From NCBI GenBank assembly GCA_900769795.1, contig CAAGHZ010000073.1, positions 1 through 23,575 on the forward strand: DNA of 23,575 bases, read 5' to 3'. This document shows, one piece after another, positions 16,632-23,575 of the stretch. Position 1 is the first letter of the stretch, and each line of letters opens with the position of its first letter. Origin of the DNA: Clostridia bacterium (lineage in GTDB: Bacteria > Bacillota > Clostridia > Monoglobales > Monoglobaceae). Under the pieces are notes generated by a model. It saw only the letters and a list, made by a program, of their open reading frames with translations, searched no databases and was not told the origin of the DNA. The translations under genes and the position numbers were made by a program.

Positions 16632-17428
16632 AAGATATAACTCTTGGGCAGTACTTCCCCGGGACCACTGTGATACATCGACTTGACCCAAGGACAAAGA
16701 TTCTTGCAATGCTTGCTTATATTATAATCACGTTCTGCGTGCAAAGTTATGTGGGATATATAGCGCTTGCTATATTTGTCGGAGGATGCATTTATCTCTC
16801 TGAAGTGCCGCCTGTATTTGTGATTAAAGGATTAAAACCGATTCTTGTTTTTATTGTTATAACAGGACTTTTTAATTTGTTCTTAACAAGTGGTACAGTA
16901 GTGTGGCAATGGGGAGTTTTAAAGATAACCTATGAGGGTATAAGATTTGCAGTGTTTATGGTGTTGAGGTTGACTTTTCTGATACTTGGCACGTCTCTTT
17001 TGACTCTTACAACATCACCTATTTCATTAACTGACGGAATGGAAAGTTTGCTAAGACCCTTTAAGAAAATCGGTGTGCCTGCACACGAACTTTCTATGAT
17101 GATGTCAATAGCGCTTAGATTTATTCCGACACTTATGGAAGAAACAGATAAAATAATGAAGGCTCAGGCAGCAAGAGGTGCGGATTTTGAGTCAGGCAAT
17201 CTCTTGCAAAGAGCAAAGGCAATGGTGCCTATCCTGGTGCCCTTGTTTATAAGTGCTTTCAGGCGTGCTGATGAACTTGCTACAGCTATGGAGTGCCGTT
17301 GCTATCGCGGGGGAGAAGAGAGAACAAGTCTTAATGAATTAAAGTATGGAGTATATGATGCCGCTGCAGCAGGAATCGTTATATTGTTACTGGCAGCAGT
17401 GATAGCGTTAAATACATTTGCGGTGTAG
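16625..17428 (+). CDS. ecfT: ECF transporter transmembrane protein EcfT
   Basis: The membrane scaffold of the ECF module, 267 residues, with several hydrophobic helices. It opens with the family-typical stretch (G)QYFPG...SxHRLDPRTK, here HRLDPRTKI. The two coupling-helix motifs are AARGADF (Ala183-Arg184-Gly185) and AMECRCYRG around Arg225. The second is more usually AMEAR, so Cys224 is a small variation. The start overlaps the end of ecfA2, with an AGGGGG-type site a few bases before. truA follows after 17 bases. Confidence 0.93.
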   Translation: MLKDITLGQYFPGTTVIHRLDPRTKILAMLAYIIITFCVQSYVGYIALAIFVGGCIYLSEVPPVFVIKGLKPILVFIVITGLFNLFLTSGTVVWQWGVLKITYEGIRFAVFMVLRLTFLILGTSLLTLTTSPISLTDGMESLLRPFKKIGVPAHELSMMMSIALRFIPTLMEETDKIMKAQAARGADFESGNLLQRAKAMVPILVPLFISAFRRADELATAMECRCYRGGEERTSLNELKYGVYDAAAAGIVILLLAAVIALNTFAV

Positions 17429-17445
17429 GTCGGAGAGGAATTCTT

Positions 17446-18189
17446 ATGAAAAACGTAGCAATGAGGCTGACATATGACGGCAGTAAGTATCATGGATGGC
17501 AGTTTCAGAAAAATGGAATATCGATTCAGCAAACCCTTGAGGAGGCTTTGTCAGACCTGACTGGGGAAGATATAAAGGTTACAGGTTGCAGTCGAACAGA
17601 CGCAGGAGTCCATGCTATTGATTACGTGATGAACTTTAAGACAGAGACAAGCATACCCACGGATAAACTGCCCTATGCACTCAATTACAGGCTGAATGAA
17701 GATATTGCAGTAATAGAGGCGTGGGATGCAGACGAAACATTCAATGCAAGGTTTTCGTCTAAAGGGAAGAGATATATTTATAAGATATGGAATGGTAGAA
17801 TAAGAAATCCGTTTTTTGTAGGATACAGTTGGTTCCTTCCATATAATCTTGACAGAGATAAAATGGTCGAAGCGGCAAAGCATTTTGTCGGAACGCATGA
17901 TTTTTCGGCATTTATGGCGGCAGGTGGAAGCCAGAAAACAACGGTGAGAACTATAAGAGAGTGCTCGGTGACATTTGATGAAGAACATAGCGAACTTATA
18001 ACAGTGGCTGTTGAGGCGGATGCTTTTCTTTATAATATGGTTAGAATTATAACGGGAACAATTACAGAGGCGGGATTTGGCAAGATTTTACCTGAGGAGA
18101 TCCCCCAAATAATTAAGAGTTGTGACCGTAAAAGAAGCGGTGTTACCGCACCGCCTGAGGGACTCTATCTGAAGAAGGTTTTTTATTGA
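17446..18189 (+). CDS. truA: tRNA pseudouridine(38-40) synthase
   Basis: Isomerises uridines 38-40 of the tRNA anticodon stem-loop. The 247-residue length is normal. The catalytic motif is GCSRTDAGVHA with Asp52 as the nucleophile. The N-terminal LTYDGSKYHGWQ, the middle GKRYIYKIW, and the late FLYNMVRIITGT are further family blocks. GAGAGG precedes the ATG at 17446. Its place directly after ecfA1-ecfA2-ecfT is the usual Firmicute order, but rplM and rpsI, the usual next genes, are not here. Confidence 0.96.
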   Translation: MKNVAMRLTYDGSKYHGWQFQKNGISIQQTLEEALSDLTGEDIKVTGCSRTDAGVHAIDYVMNFKTETSIPTDKLPYALNYRLNEDIAVIEAWDADETFNARFSSKGKRYIYKIWNGRIRNPFFVGYSWFLPYNLDRDKMVEAAKHFVGTHDFSAFMAAGGSQKTTVRTIRECSVTFDEEHSELITVAVEADAFLYNMVRIITGTITEAGFGKILPEEIPQIIKSCDRKRSGVTAPPEGLYLKKVFY

Positions 18190-18219
18190 TTTTATGTAAT
18201 ATGAAAGGAATGAACAGAC

Positions 18220-19407
18220 GTGAGGCAAAATAAGTATATAGAAAAGGCAAAAATGTACGGGGACAGTGTTTTTGGGTTTTTGTCAGGAATATTCAGCAAA
18301 TCTACGTCTGTAAGTATAGGCAGAAGGCGGGTTAAGATTTATCCGGCGAAGGTTATGGTGTCTGTTATTGTGGCGATGGTTGTTATATCAACTATTTTAT
18401 CTGTTTTTTCTGCCGTTGGCGGAACAAAGAACGTCAATATTTCGTTTAACACAAGTCACGAATACAATGCACTTGCCATAGATAGCAAGGTGCTTATCTA
18501 CAATAACAGTACTGTCAAAGCCATAAAGGCTGATGGTAAGGTCGAGTGGGAGATAAATGAGACGCTTTCAAATCCTCTTATGGAGGTTGGCGGTGATTAT
18601 GTTCTCTTGGTTGATCTTGCGGGTAATCACTATGCTGCAAGTTATAAAAACGGTAAGAAAGTGCAAGAATTTAAAATGGAAAATGATATAATTTCTGCTA
18701 AGGTCACAAAGAGTGGATATACTGCGTTTGCGACAGATACGGATGGGTATAAGGGCCGTGTGACAGTTTTCAATAAACGAGGCAAGGAACTATATGTATG
18801 GAATAGCGGCAGCGGATATATTTCCGACATAGAAATCTCGGACAATGGTAGGTATCTTGTGGTAGCACAACTTGTTACTGATTCTGATCAGGTAGAAACA
18901 AGGCTACAGTTTATAGATACCCGTCGCGGAGAGATAATGGCTACATCGGTGAGAAGAGGAGAAATAGCAATAAATATGAACTTCGTCTCCTCAAACAGAT
19001 TGATACTTGCCACGGATAACCATATAGTGGGATATAATCCAAGTGGTAAGGAGAAGTTTAACATTTCTTTGATAGGCAAAAGTCCTTCTTTATACAGTAT
19101 AGATACTGAGGACACAATTGGGGTAGTTACCCTTGATAATCACGGAAACTCTGTGCTTGAACTTTACTCTGTGTCCGGCAGATTGCGTGGCACATATACC
19201 GCGAACGGAGATATAAGAGCGATTTCAATAAGCGAAAAGTCGGCTGTTGTTGCTCAACAGAGAGGACTTACCAGGGTGAACGCACGAGGAAAAGAAAGGA
19301 AGACTCTTCGTGTTGAACATGACATAAAAGCAATAGGATATTTTGGCAGTGGCAAAAGGGTTCTTGCTGTGGGGGCTGCGCAGGCAGATACTTTAAGTAT
19401 AAAATAA
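18220..19407 (+). CDS. DUF5711 family membrane-anchored beta-propeller-like protein
   Basis: A 395-residue protein with a basic cytosolic region of about 45 residues, one membrane helix at roughly 46-66, and a large external part made of repeated beta-strand units. Examples of the repeating pattern are VLIYNNSTVKAIKADGKV, VTVFNKRGKELYVW and HIVGYNPSGKEKFNISL, which resemble WD/PQQ-type blades. I assign it to DUF5711, which has no known biochemical role. The start is GTG at 18220, with AAAGGA about 11 bases before; there is no in-frame ATG until residue 12. It is followed closely by a CvpA-family gene. A sensory or scaffolding role at the membrane is possible, without direct evidence. Confidence 0.75.
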   Translation: MRQNKYIEKAKMYGDSVFGFLSGIFSKSTSVSIGRRRVKIYPAKVMVSVIVAMVVISTILSVFSAVGGTKNVNISFNTSHEYNALAIDSKVLIYNNSTVKAIKADGKVEWEINETLSNPLMEVGGDYVLLVDLAGNHYAASYKNGKKVQEFKMENDIISAKVTKSGYTAFATDTDGYKGRVTVFNKRGKELYVWNSGSGYISDIEISDNGRYLVVAQLVTDSDQVETRLQFIDTRRGEIMATSVRRGEIAINMNFVSSNRLILATDNHIVGYNPSGKEKFNISLIGKSPSLYSIDTEDTIGVVTLDNHGNSVLELYSVSGRLRGTYTANGDIRAISISEKSAVVAQQRGLTRVNARGKERKTLRVEHDIKAIGYFGSGKRVLAVGAAQADTLSIK

Positions 19408-19425
19408 ATCCGGAGGTGTGATAGT

Positions 19426-20103
19426 ATGGCTTTCAACTATATGGATATTGCTGTGGTGGCCATTATTGTGTTCTTTGCGGTATGGGGCTTTAAACGTGGT
19501 TTTGTCAAATCAATAGTTGGAATGTTGTCCCTTGCAGCATCACTTATTCTTGCATGGATGTTATACCCTGTGATTTCACAATTACTTGAAACTATAGGGG
19601 TAAAGATGGCGGTATACGAAAGCATACAAGACGTTTTGTACGAGAATATGCAAAATGACAGTATTGCGAATTTGCCAAAGTTTTTGCAGGATGCGGTGCA
19701 GGGAGGGCAGAAATCTATAATAGACAGTACGGCTCTTGGTGCTGCGAAGATGGTTCTTGACATTGTTTCCTTTATTGTGGTTTTAATAGCGTCAAGAATA
19801 GTAATATGGATTGCAAAAAAACTTTTGATTGTTATGGCCGAGATGCCGATAATCAGTTTCTTTAATCGCATAGCAGGATTGCTGTTTGGCGCAGTTCAGG
19901 GCGTACTGATTGTGTTTATACTTTTTGCGGTTATATTTGCCATAAGTCCGCTGCGTGAGGGCGTGGAAGTAGTTGATGCGGTTAACGCATCAACAGTAGC
20001 GAAGACTCTTTATGACGCAAATCCTCTTGTTAAGATTTTTGATTTTGACGGAGGAGAAGAGGTATTGCCTGAGACAGAAACTGAACCTGGGAGCGGAGGG
20101 TGA
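19426..20103 (+). CDS. CvpA-family membrane protein
   Basis: A 225-residue protein with four hydrophobic segments, at roughly residues 5-22, 28-50, 107-130 and 142-173. It carries the family-typical opening MDIAVVAIIVFFAVWGFKRGF and a later NRIAGLLFGAVQGVLIVF segment. The C-terminus is short, Glu- and Gly-rich. CvpA-like proteins are linked to envelope processes and colicin V secretion, but the molecular role is unclear. GGAGGTGTG precedes the ATG at 19426. The stop lies only 2 bases before the rho ATG and overlaps its ribosome site. Confidence 0.85.
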   Translation: MAFNYMDIAVVAIIVFFAVWGFKRGFVKSIVGMLSLAASLILAWMLYPVISQLLETIGVKMAVYESIQDVLYENMQNDSIANLPKFLQDAVQGGQKSIIDSTALGAAKMVLDIVSFIVVLIASRIVIWIAKKLLIVMAEMPIISFFNRIAGLLFGAVQGVLIVFILFAVIFAISPLREGVEVVDAVNASTVAKTLYDANPLVKIFDFDGGEEVLPETETEPGSGG

Positions 20104-20105
20104 GT

Positions 20106-21494
20106 ATGGAAAAATTACAATTTGAAAAACTGAAAATAGCCGAGCTTAGACAAATAGCGAAGGAAAAGGGTGTTAAAGTAACTGCAGGTCTAAAAAAGCA
20201 GGAACTTATTGACGTGCTTGCGGGACTTTGCGATATAGATATCGCAGATACAAAAGATAATGAAATACAGAATAAACCTCTTCGGGAAGAGAAAAATATA
20301 AAAGAGGTCAAGGCTCAACACGGCGAGGATGCGCCGGAGTACAGCGATCCTGTCAGACGAACAAATCTTAAAAGTGGTGTGCTTGAGGTTATGGCAGACG
20401 GATATGGGTTTTTGAGAAGCGATAATTATCAGTCGGGCGAGGATGATGTGTATGTTTCACAAAATCTTATTCGTAGATTTAATTTAAAAACCGGGGATTT
20501 TATAGTAGGCAACAGCCGTATGCAGCATGAGGGAGAGCGTTTTGAGGCGCTTTTGTATGTGCAGAGCGTAAATGGTGATCCGGTAGACGTTTCGATACGA
20601 CGAAAGTCCTTTGACGAATTGACGCCCATATATCCAAACGAGAGACTGTGCCTTGAAAGAAAAGGCAGCGCAGAGTATGCGATGCGGCTTATTGATCTTA
20701 TCGCACCCGTCGGAAAGGGACAAAGAGGAATAATAGTTGCGCCTCCTAAGGCCGGCAAGACCACTCTTTTAAAAAGCATAGCAAACAGTATTACGGAGAA
20801 TAATCCTGATGTATCCTTGATTGTTCTTTTGATTGACGAGCGCCCCGAAGAGGTGACTGACATGCAAAGGAGCATAAAGGGAGACGTTATCTTCTCTACA
20901 TTTGACGAGGAACCTCAAAATCACGCTAAGGTGGCAGAGATTGTATTAGAGAGGGCTAAGCGTCTTGTAGAACACAAAAAGGATGTAGTGATACTTCTTG
21001 ACAGTATTACAAGGCTTGCAAGAGCGTATAATCTTGTTGTAACCCCATCGGGCAGGACTCTGTCAGGCGGACTTGACCCGGGGGCACTGTATCGCCCCAA
21101 GAGATTTTTCGGTGCGGCGAGAAATATAGAAGAAGGCGGCAGTCTTACTATTCTTGCGACGGCGCTTATAGAGACGGGCAGTCGTATGGATGATGTCATA
21201 TTTGAAGAGTTCAAGGGTACGGGAAATATGGAGGTTCATCTTGATAGAAAACTTCAGGAGAAGAGACTTTTCCCGGCCATAGATATTTCTAAATCAGGCA
21301 CAAGAAGAGAAGAACTTCTTATGAATCAGACAGAGATAGAAACTGTGTGGCGTATGCGTCGTGCGTATTCTGACAAGCCTGTCGCAGAGGTGGCAGAGAA
21401 TATTATAAACTGGATTGTCAAGACAAGGTCAAATGATGAGTTCATTGACAATGCCGGAAAGGTTTTCGGAGAATATGAAAAGAAACATTATTAG
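20106..21494 (+). CDS. rho: Transcription termination factor Rho
   Basis: Hexameric RNA-dependent ATPase/helicase that ends untranslated transcripts. The ATG at 20106 is chosen over GTG at 20100 because GGAGGG (20095-20100) is then a proper ribosome site; this gives 462 residues. The Rho_N SAP-like helix pair covers about 1-45, then a charged linker, the cold-shock-like RNA-binding domain (GVLEVMADGYGFLR) and the ATPase core. Walker A is APPKAGKTT (212-220). LLDSITRLARAYN, GGLDPGALYRPKRFFGAARN and EEFKGTGNMEVHLDR are diagnostic. Length is ordinary, without the large N-terminal insertion found in some high-GC and Clostridial Rho proteins. It is second to last in the long operon. Confidence 0.97.
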   Translation: MEKLQFEKLKIAELRQIAKEKGVKVTAGLKKQELIDVLAGLCDIDIADTKDNEIQNKPLREEKNIKEVKAQHGEDAPEYSDPVRRTNLKSGVLEVMADGYGFLRSDNYQSGEDDVYVSQNLIRRFNLKTGDFIVGNSRMQHEGERFEALLYVQSVNGDPVDVSIRRKSFDELTPIYPNERLCLERKGSAEYAMRLIDLIAPVGKGQRGIIVAPPKAGKTTLLKSIANSITENNPDVSLIVLLIDERPEEVTDMQRSIKGDVIFSTFDEEPQNHAKVAEIVLERAKRLVEHKKDVVILLDSITRLARAYNLVVTPSGRTLSGGLDPGALYRPKRFFGAARNIEEGGSLTILATALIETGSRMDDVIFEEFKGTGNMEVHLDRKLQEKRLFPAIDISKSGTRREELLMNQTEIETVWRMRRAYSDKPVAEVAENIINWIVKTRSNDEFIDNAGKVFGEYEKKHY

Positions 21495-22416
21495 AAGTTT
21501 ATGCATTATAACACTTGTTGTTTTTATGTTTGCGACGGTGCCGGTGTCTGCAAAGACTAAGGCACCTGAATGGTTGAACAACCTGACAGAGCAAAGTGAC
21601 AATAAGTCTGAGGCAGAACTCACTGAGGATGAAAAGGCTTTAAATGAATGGAGAGAGATAAAGAAAAACACTAAGGTTCCAATACTTCTGTATCATCATA
21701 TTACGACAGACGAGTTTTCAAACGAAGAAGCTATTTCGTTAATATCTCCTAATGATTTTCGTTTGCATATGACGGCGATAAGTGTCAACTTTACACCGAT
21801 TAGCCTGCGTTCGTACTATGAATATGTAGTGTGTGATGATGGAAGCATTTCGTTGCCGCCAAATCCCATAATTGTAACTTTTGATGATGGATATTTGAGC
21901 AACTATGAACTTGCATTTCCTATATTAAAAGAACTTAATATTCCTGCAACTATCTTTGTGGTTACTGATACGGTCGGTGCGGTTGCCGGTGAAGGCAAGG
22001 TGAACAACTCGCACTTCACATGGGAACAGGCAAAAGAAATGGAGGACAGCGGACTTATTGAAATTCAGTCTCACACTGTAAGCCATGAGAGAATGACGAC
22101 TCTTGATGTGGGTGAGATTGTGAGACAGATGCGCAAGTCCAAGCATGATATAGAGGTAAATCTTGGCCGCGAATGCGATATGCTTGCATATCCGTATGGT
22201 GACTATAGCGAAGATGTAAAAGAGTTGGCAAGCAAGGCCGGATATAGAGTCCAGCTTCTTGTAGATGATAAGTCAACCGACGAGGAGTACGATGTAAACC
22301 TGCCATCTGAAGGCGTTGAGCATCTTACAAGAATGACAATTGCCGGAAGCATGGGAAATGTAAATGTGATTGAAATAATAAGACGTACAATGAATAAAAA
22401 GGTTATACCGGAATAA
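21475..22416 (+). CDS. Secreted polysaccharide deacetylase (NodB/CE4 fold)
   Basis: A 313-residue exported enzyme expected to remove N-acetyl groups from a surface polysaccharide or peptidoglycan. The start ATG at 21475 lies inside the end of rho (20-base overlap) and gives a classical signal peptide: MKRN, a hydrophobic core, then cleavage near VSA-KT at about residue 26. After a charged linker comes VPILLYHHI. Motif 1 is TFDDGY with Asp137 (catalytic base position) and Asp138 (metal). Motif 2 is SHTVSH with His200 and His204. Motif 3 is AYPYGDYS. All the core metal and catalytic positions I can check are present, so activity is likely. CGGAG lies only 3 bases before the ATG, so initiation may depend on coupling with rho. 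Confidence 0.9.
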   Translation: MKRNIIRSLCIITLVVFMFATVPVSAKTKAPEWLNNLTEQSDNKSEAELTEDEKALNEWREIKKNTKVPILLYHHITTDEFSNEEAISLISPNDFRLHMTAISVNFTPISLRSYYEYVVCDDGSISLPPNPIIVTFDDGYLSNYELAFPILKELNIPATIFVVTDTVGAVAGEGKVNNSHFTWEQAKEMEDSGLIEIQSHTVSHERMTTLDVGEIVRQMRKSKHDIEVNLGRECDMLAYPYGDYSEDVKELASKAGYRVQLLVDDKSTDEEYDVNLPSEGVEHLTRMTIAGSMGNVNVIEIIRRTMNKKVIPE

Positions 22417-22417
22417 G

Positions 22418-22444
22418 AAAAAACCCCCGCCGATTTGGCGGGGG
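22418..22444 (-). terminator. Intrinsic terminator of spoVG
   Basis: An 8-bp GC-rich stem (CCCCCGCC at 22424-22431 with GGCGGGGG at 22437-22444) closes over a 5-base loop. On the minus strand it is followed by six T residues (22418-22423 complement), a textbook terminator 14 bases after the spoVG stop. On the plus strand no T-run follows directly, so it is a weaker stop for the rightward operon. Confidence 0.9.
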
Positions 22445-22458
22445 CAAATATAGTTTTA

Positions 22459-22737
22459 CTACAGAATTTCAGCGTCAGGAGCGTCTGCAACTTCCTCATA
22501 CTTTTCGAGAATAGCGCTGTGAAGCAACTCTCTTGTTTCTGCATTAATGGGATGAGCGATATCTTTGAACTCACCCTCAGGAGTTTTACGGCTAGGCATA
22601 GCGATGAACAGTTTCTCCTGTCCTTCGATAACCTTAATGTCGTGGATAACGAATGCGTCGTCAAATGTAACTGAAACGACTGCTTTCATACGTCCCTCCG
22701 AATTAATTTTTCTAACACGGATGTCTGTAATTGTCAT
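22459..22737 (-). CDS. spoVG: SpoVG family regulator
   Basis: A 92-residue nucleic-acid-binding regulator, named for its role in sporulation septum formation in Bacillus and found also in non-sporulating bacteria as an RNA/DNA-binding global regulator. The N-terminus TDIRVRKI and the block AVVSVTFDDAFVIHDIKVIEG are highly typical, as is FIAMPSRKT followed by DIAHPIN. The ATG (22735-22737) has AAGGGGG a few bases upstream on the minus strand. A short GC hairpin (22750-22764) lies immediately before this site. It is divergent from murC. In Bacillus it precedes glmU, so the cell-wall linkage is kept but the partner differs. Confidence 0.95.
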   Translation of the reverse strand: MTITDIRVRKINSEGRMKAVVSVTFDDAFVIHDIKVIEGQEKLFIAMPSRKTPEGEFKDIAHPINAETRELLHSAILEKYEEVADAPDAEIL

Positions 22738-22749
22738 AGTTTCCCCCTT

Positions 22750-22764
22750 GCCGCTTGAGGCGGC
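22750..22764 (-). promoter_or_regulatory. Small hairpin in the spoVG leader
   Basis: A perfect GCCGC/GCGGC inverted repeat with a 5-base loop lies just upstream of the AAGGGGG ribosome site of spoVG on the minus strand. If transcribed, the stem would end next to the ribosome site. It could also be a protein-binding palindrome. The start of transcription is not clear from the sequence. Confidence 0.45.
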
Positions 22765-22823
22765 TATATAAAAAATATTGATTTTAATTATTTTTCTTAA
22801 ATAAACTGAAAGAAGGCAAGAAA

Positions 22824-23575
22824 ATGAATGAATTCAAAATATCTCAACTTCCCCAGGGTGCCAAAATCCATATGATAGGAATTGGTGGAATAAGTATGAG
22901 CGCACTATCGAATATGCTGCTCCACTTTGGGTATAAGGTTTCAGGCTCTGACAGTCGCGCGTCTGTTTTGACAGATGATCTCGCCGCAAAGGGGGCAAAG
23001 ATTTACATCGGACAAAGCGCAGAAAACATAAAAGATCCCGATCTTGTTTGTTATACCGCTGCGATCTCCAAAGAAAACCCCGAACTTGTTGCGGCATACG
23101 CAACAGGAGTGCCCACTATCGAGAGGGCTGAGCTTTTAGGTGCGCTTATGGAACTTTATAAGTTCCCCATTGCGGTTGCGGGTACTCACGGAAAAACAAC
23201 AGCTACATCTATGCTTTCTCTTGTGTTGATGGCGGCAGATACAGATCCGACAATTTTAGTCGGAGGAGAACTGCCTCAAATTGGTGGAAATTTTCGAATA
23301 GGAAAGCAGGATTATCTTCCATTTGAAGCTTGCGAGTATGTAGAAAGTTTTTTGCATTTCAAACCATTTTTGTCTATTATAACAAATGTTGAGGAAGATC
23401 ATCTCGATTATTTTAGTGGTATTAAACACATTATATCATCTTTTGAAAAATTTGCAAGCCTTACCCACCCCCTTGGAGCAATTATTGTTTGTTCTGACGA
23501 TAAAAACGCATGTGAGGTTGTGCAAAATGTAGATAAAAAAGTCATAAAATATGGTATTGAAGATGCAAATGCCGA
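22824..23575 (+). CDS. murC: UDP-N-acetylmuramate-L-alanine ligase, N-terminal part; 3' end outside window
   Basis: Adds L-alanine to UDP-MurNAc in the first peptide step of peptidoglycan synthesis. The ATG at 22824 has AGAAGG about 7 bases upstream, and the frame stays open for 250 codons to the window end. The Rossmann-like N-domain has MIGIGGISMSALS (17-29), characteristic of MurC. The ATP-binding loop is GTHGKTT (120-126). NVEEDHLDYF belongs to the central domain. The metal-binding segment is EACEYVESF from Glu168, rather than the EADESD-type of Proteobacterial MurC. It is transcribed away from spoVG; I see no strong promoter in the 86-base AT-rich gap between them. Confidence 0.93.
   Translation, partial: MNEFKISQLPQGAKIHMIGIGGISMSALSNMLLHFGYKVSGSDSRASVLTDDLAAKGAKIYIGQSAENIKDPDLVCYTAAISKENPELVAAYATGVPTIERAELLGALMELYKFPIAVAGTHGKTTATSMLSLVLMAADTDPTILVGGELPQIGGNFRIGKQDYLPFEACEYVESFLHFKPFLSIITNVEEDHLDYFSGIKHIISSFEKFASLTHPLGAIIVCSDDKNACEVVQNVDKKVIKYGIEDANA

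Noticed and set aside
22779..22807. TTGATT with a 17-base spacer and TAAACT as a murC promoter
   Set aside because: Transcription would begin within the ribosome site of murC, leaving no usable leader.
1..23575. CRISPR arrays, tRNA or rRNA genes, insertion sequences, toxin-antitoxin pairs or phage genes
   Set aside because: I looked on both strands and found no regularly spaced repeats, cloverleaf-like sequences, transposases, integrases or short paired toxin-like genes.

Overview
The window reads as a chromosomal segment of a low-to-medium GC, Gram-positive-type anaerobic Firmicute, most likely class Clostridia and probably near the Oscillospiraceae/Ruminococcaceae. The pointers are strong AGGAGG-type ribosome sites, spoVG, ECF transporter genes next to truA, DUF4330 and DUF5711 proteins, an SLH-anchored S-layer-like protein, and a nested inverted-repeat element of a type common in gut Oscillospiraceae. 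The assignment rests on family recognition, not on a search. I see no tRNA, rRNA, CRISPR array, insertion sequence or phage gene.

Layout. (1) 3-1937: the C-terminal part of a large SLH-domain surface protein, closed by a strong terminator. (2) About 1987-2292: a gene-free gap that holds a ~130-bp nested inverted repeat. (3) 2293-6392: gyrA, a TtcA-type tRNA thiolase and galU, running rightward and ending in a bidirectional terminator. (4) 6435-8060: a lone ribulokinase gene on the minus strand with its own sigma-A-type promoter. (5) 8374-22416: fourteen rightward genes with very short gaps or overlaps, behind one good sigma-A-type promoter at 8285-8313: murJ, a Wzy/O-antigen-ligase-like polymerase, a GT4 glycosyltransferase, two DUF4330 membrane proteins, an rRNA-type methyltransferase, ecfA1-ecfA2-ecfT, truA, a DUF5711 beta-propeller-like protein, a CvpA-family protein, rho and a secreted polysaccharide deacetylase. 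(6) 22459-22737: spoVG on the minus strand with its own terminator. (7) 22824 to the end: the first 250 codons of murC.

How the genes fit together. Much of the window serves the cell envelope: the S-layer protein, UDP-glucose supply (galU), lipid II flipping (murJ), a probable surface-polysaccharide polymerase and glycosyltransferase, a polysaccharide deacetylase, spoVG and murC. Information-processing genes (gyrA, ttcA, the methyltransferase, truA, rho) and a vitamin-transport energising module (ecfA1A2T) are interleaved with them.

I did not find a clearly new defence, mobile or RNA system. The items most worth a second look are the murJ-polymerase-GT4-DUF4330-DUF4330 block, the repeated Ser-containing segments at the N-terminus of the polymerase, the nested inverted repeat before gyrA, and the DUF5711-CvpA-rho-deacetylase neighbourhood.
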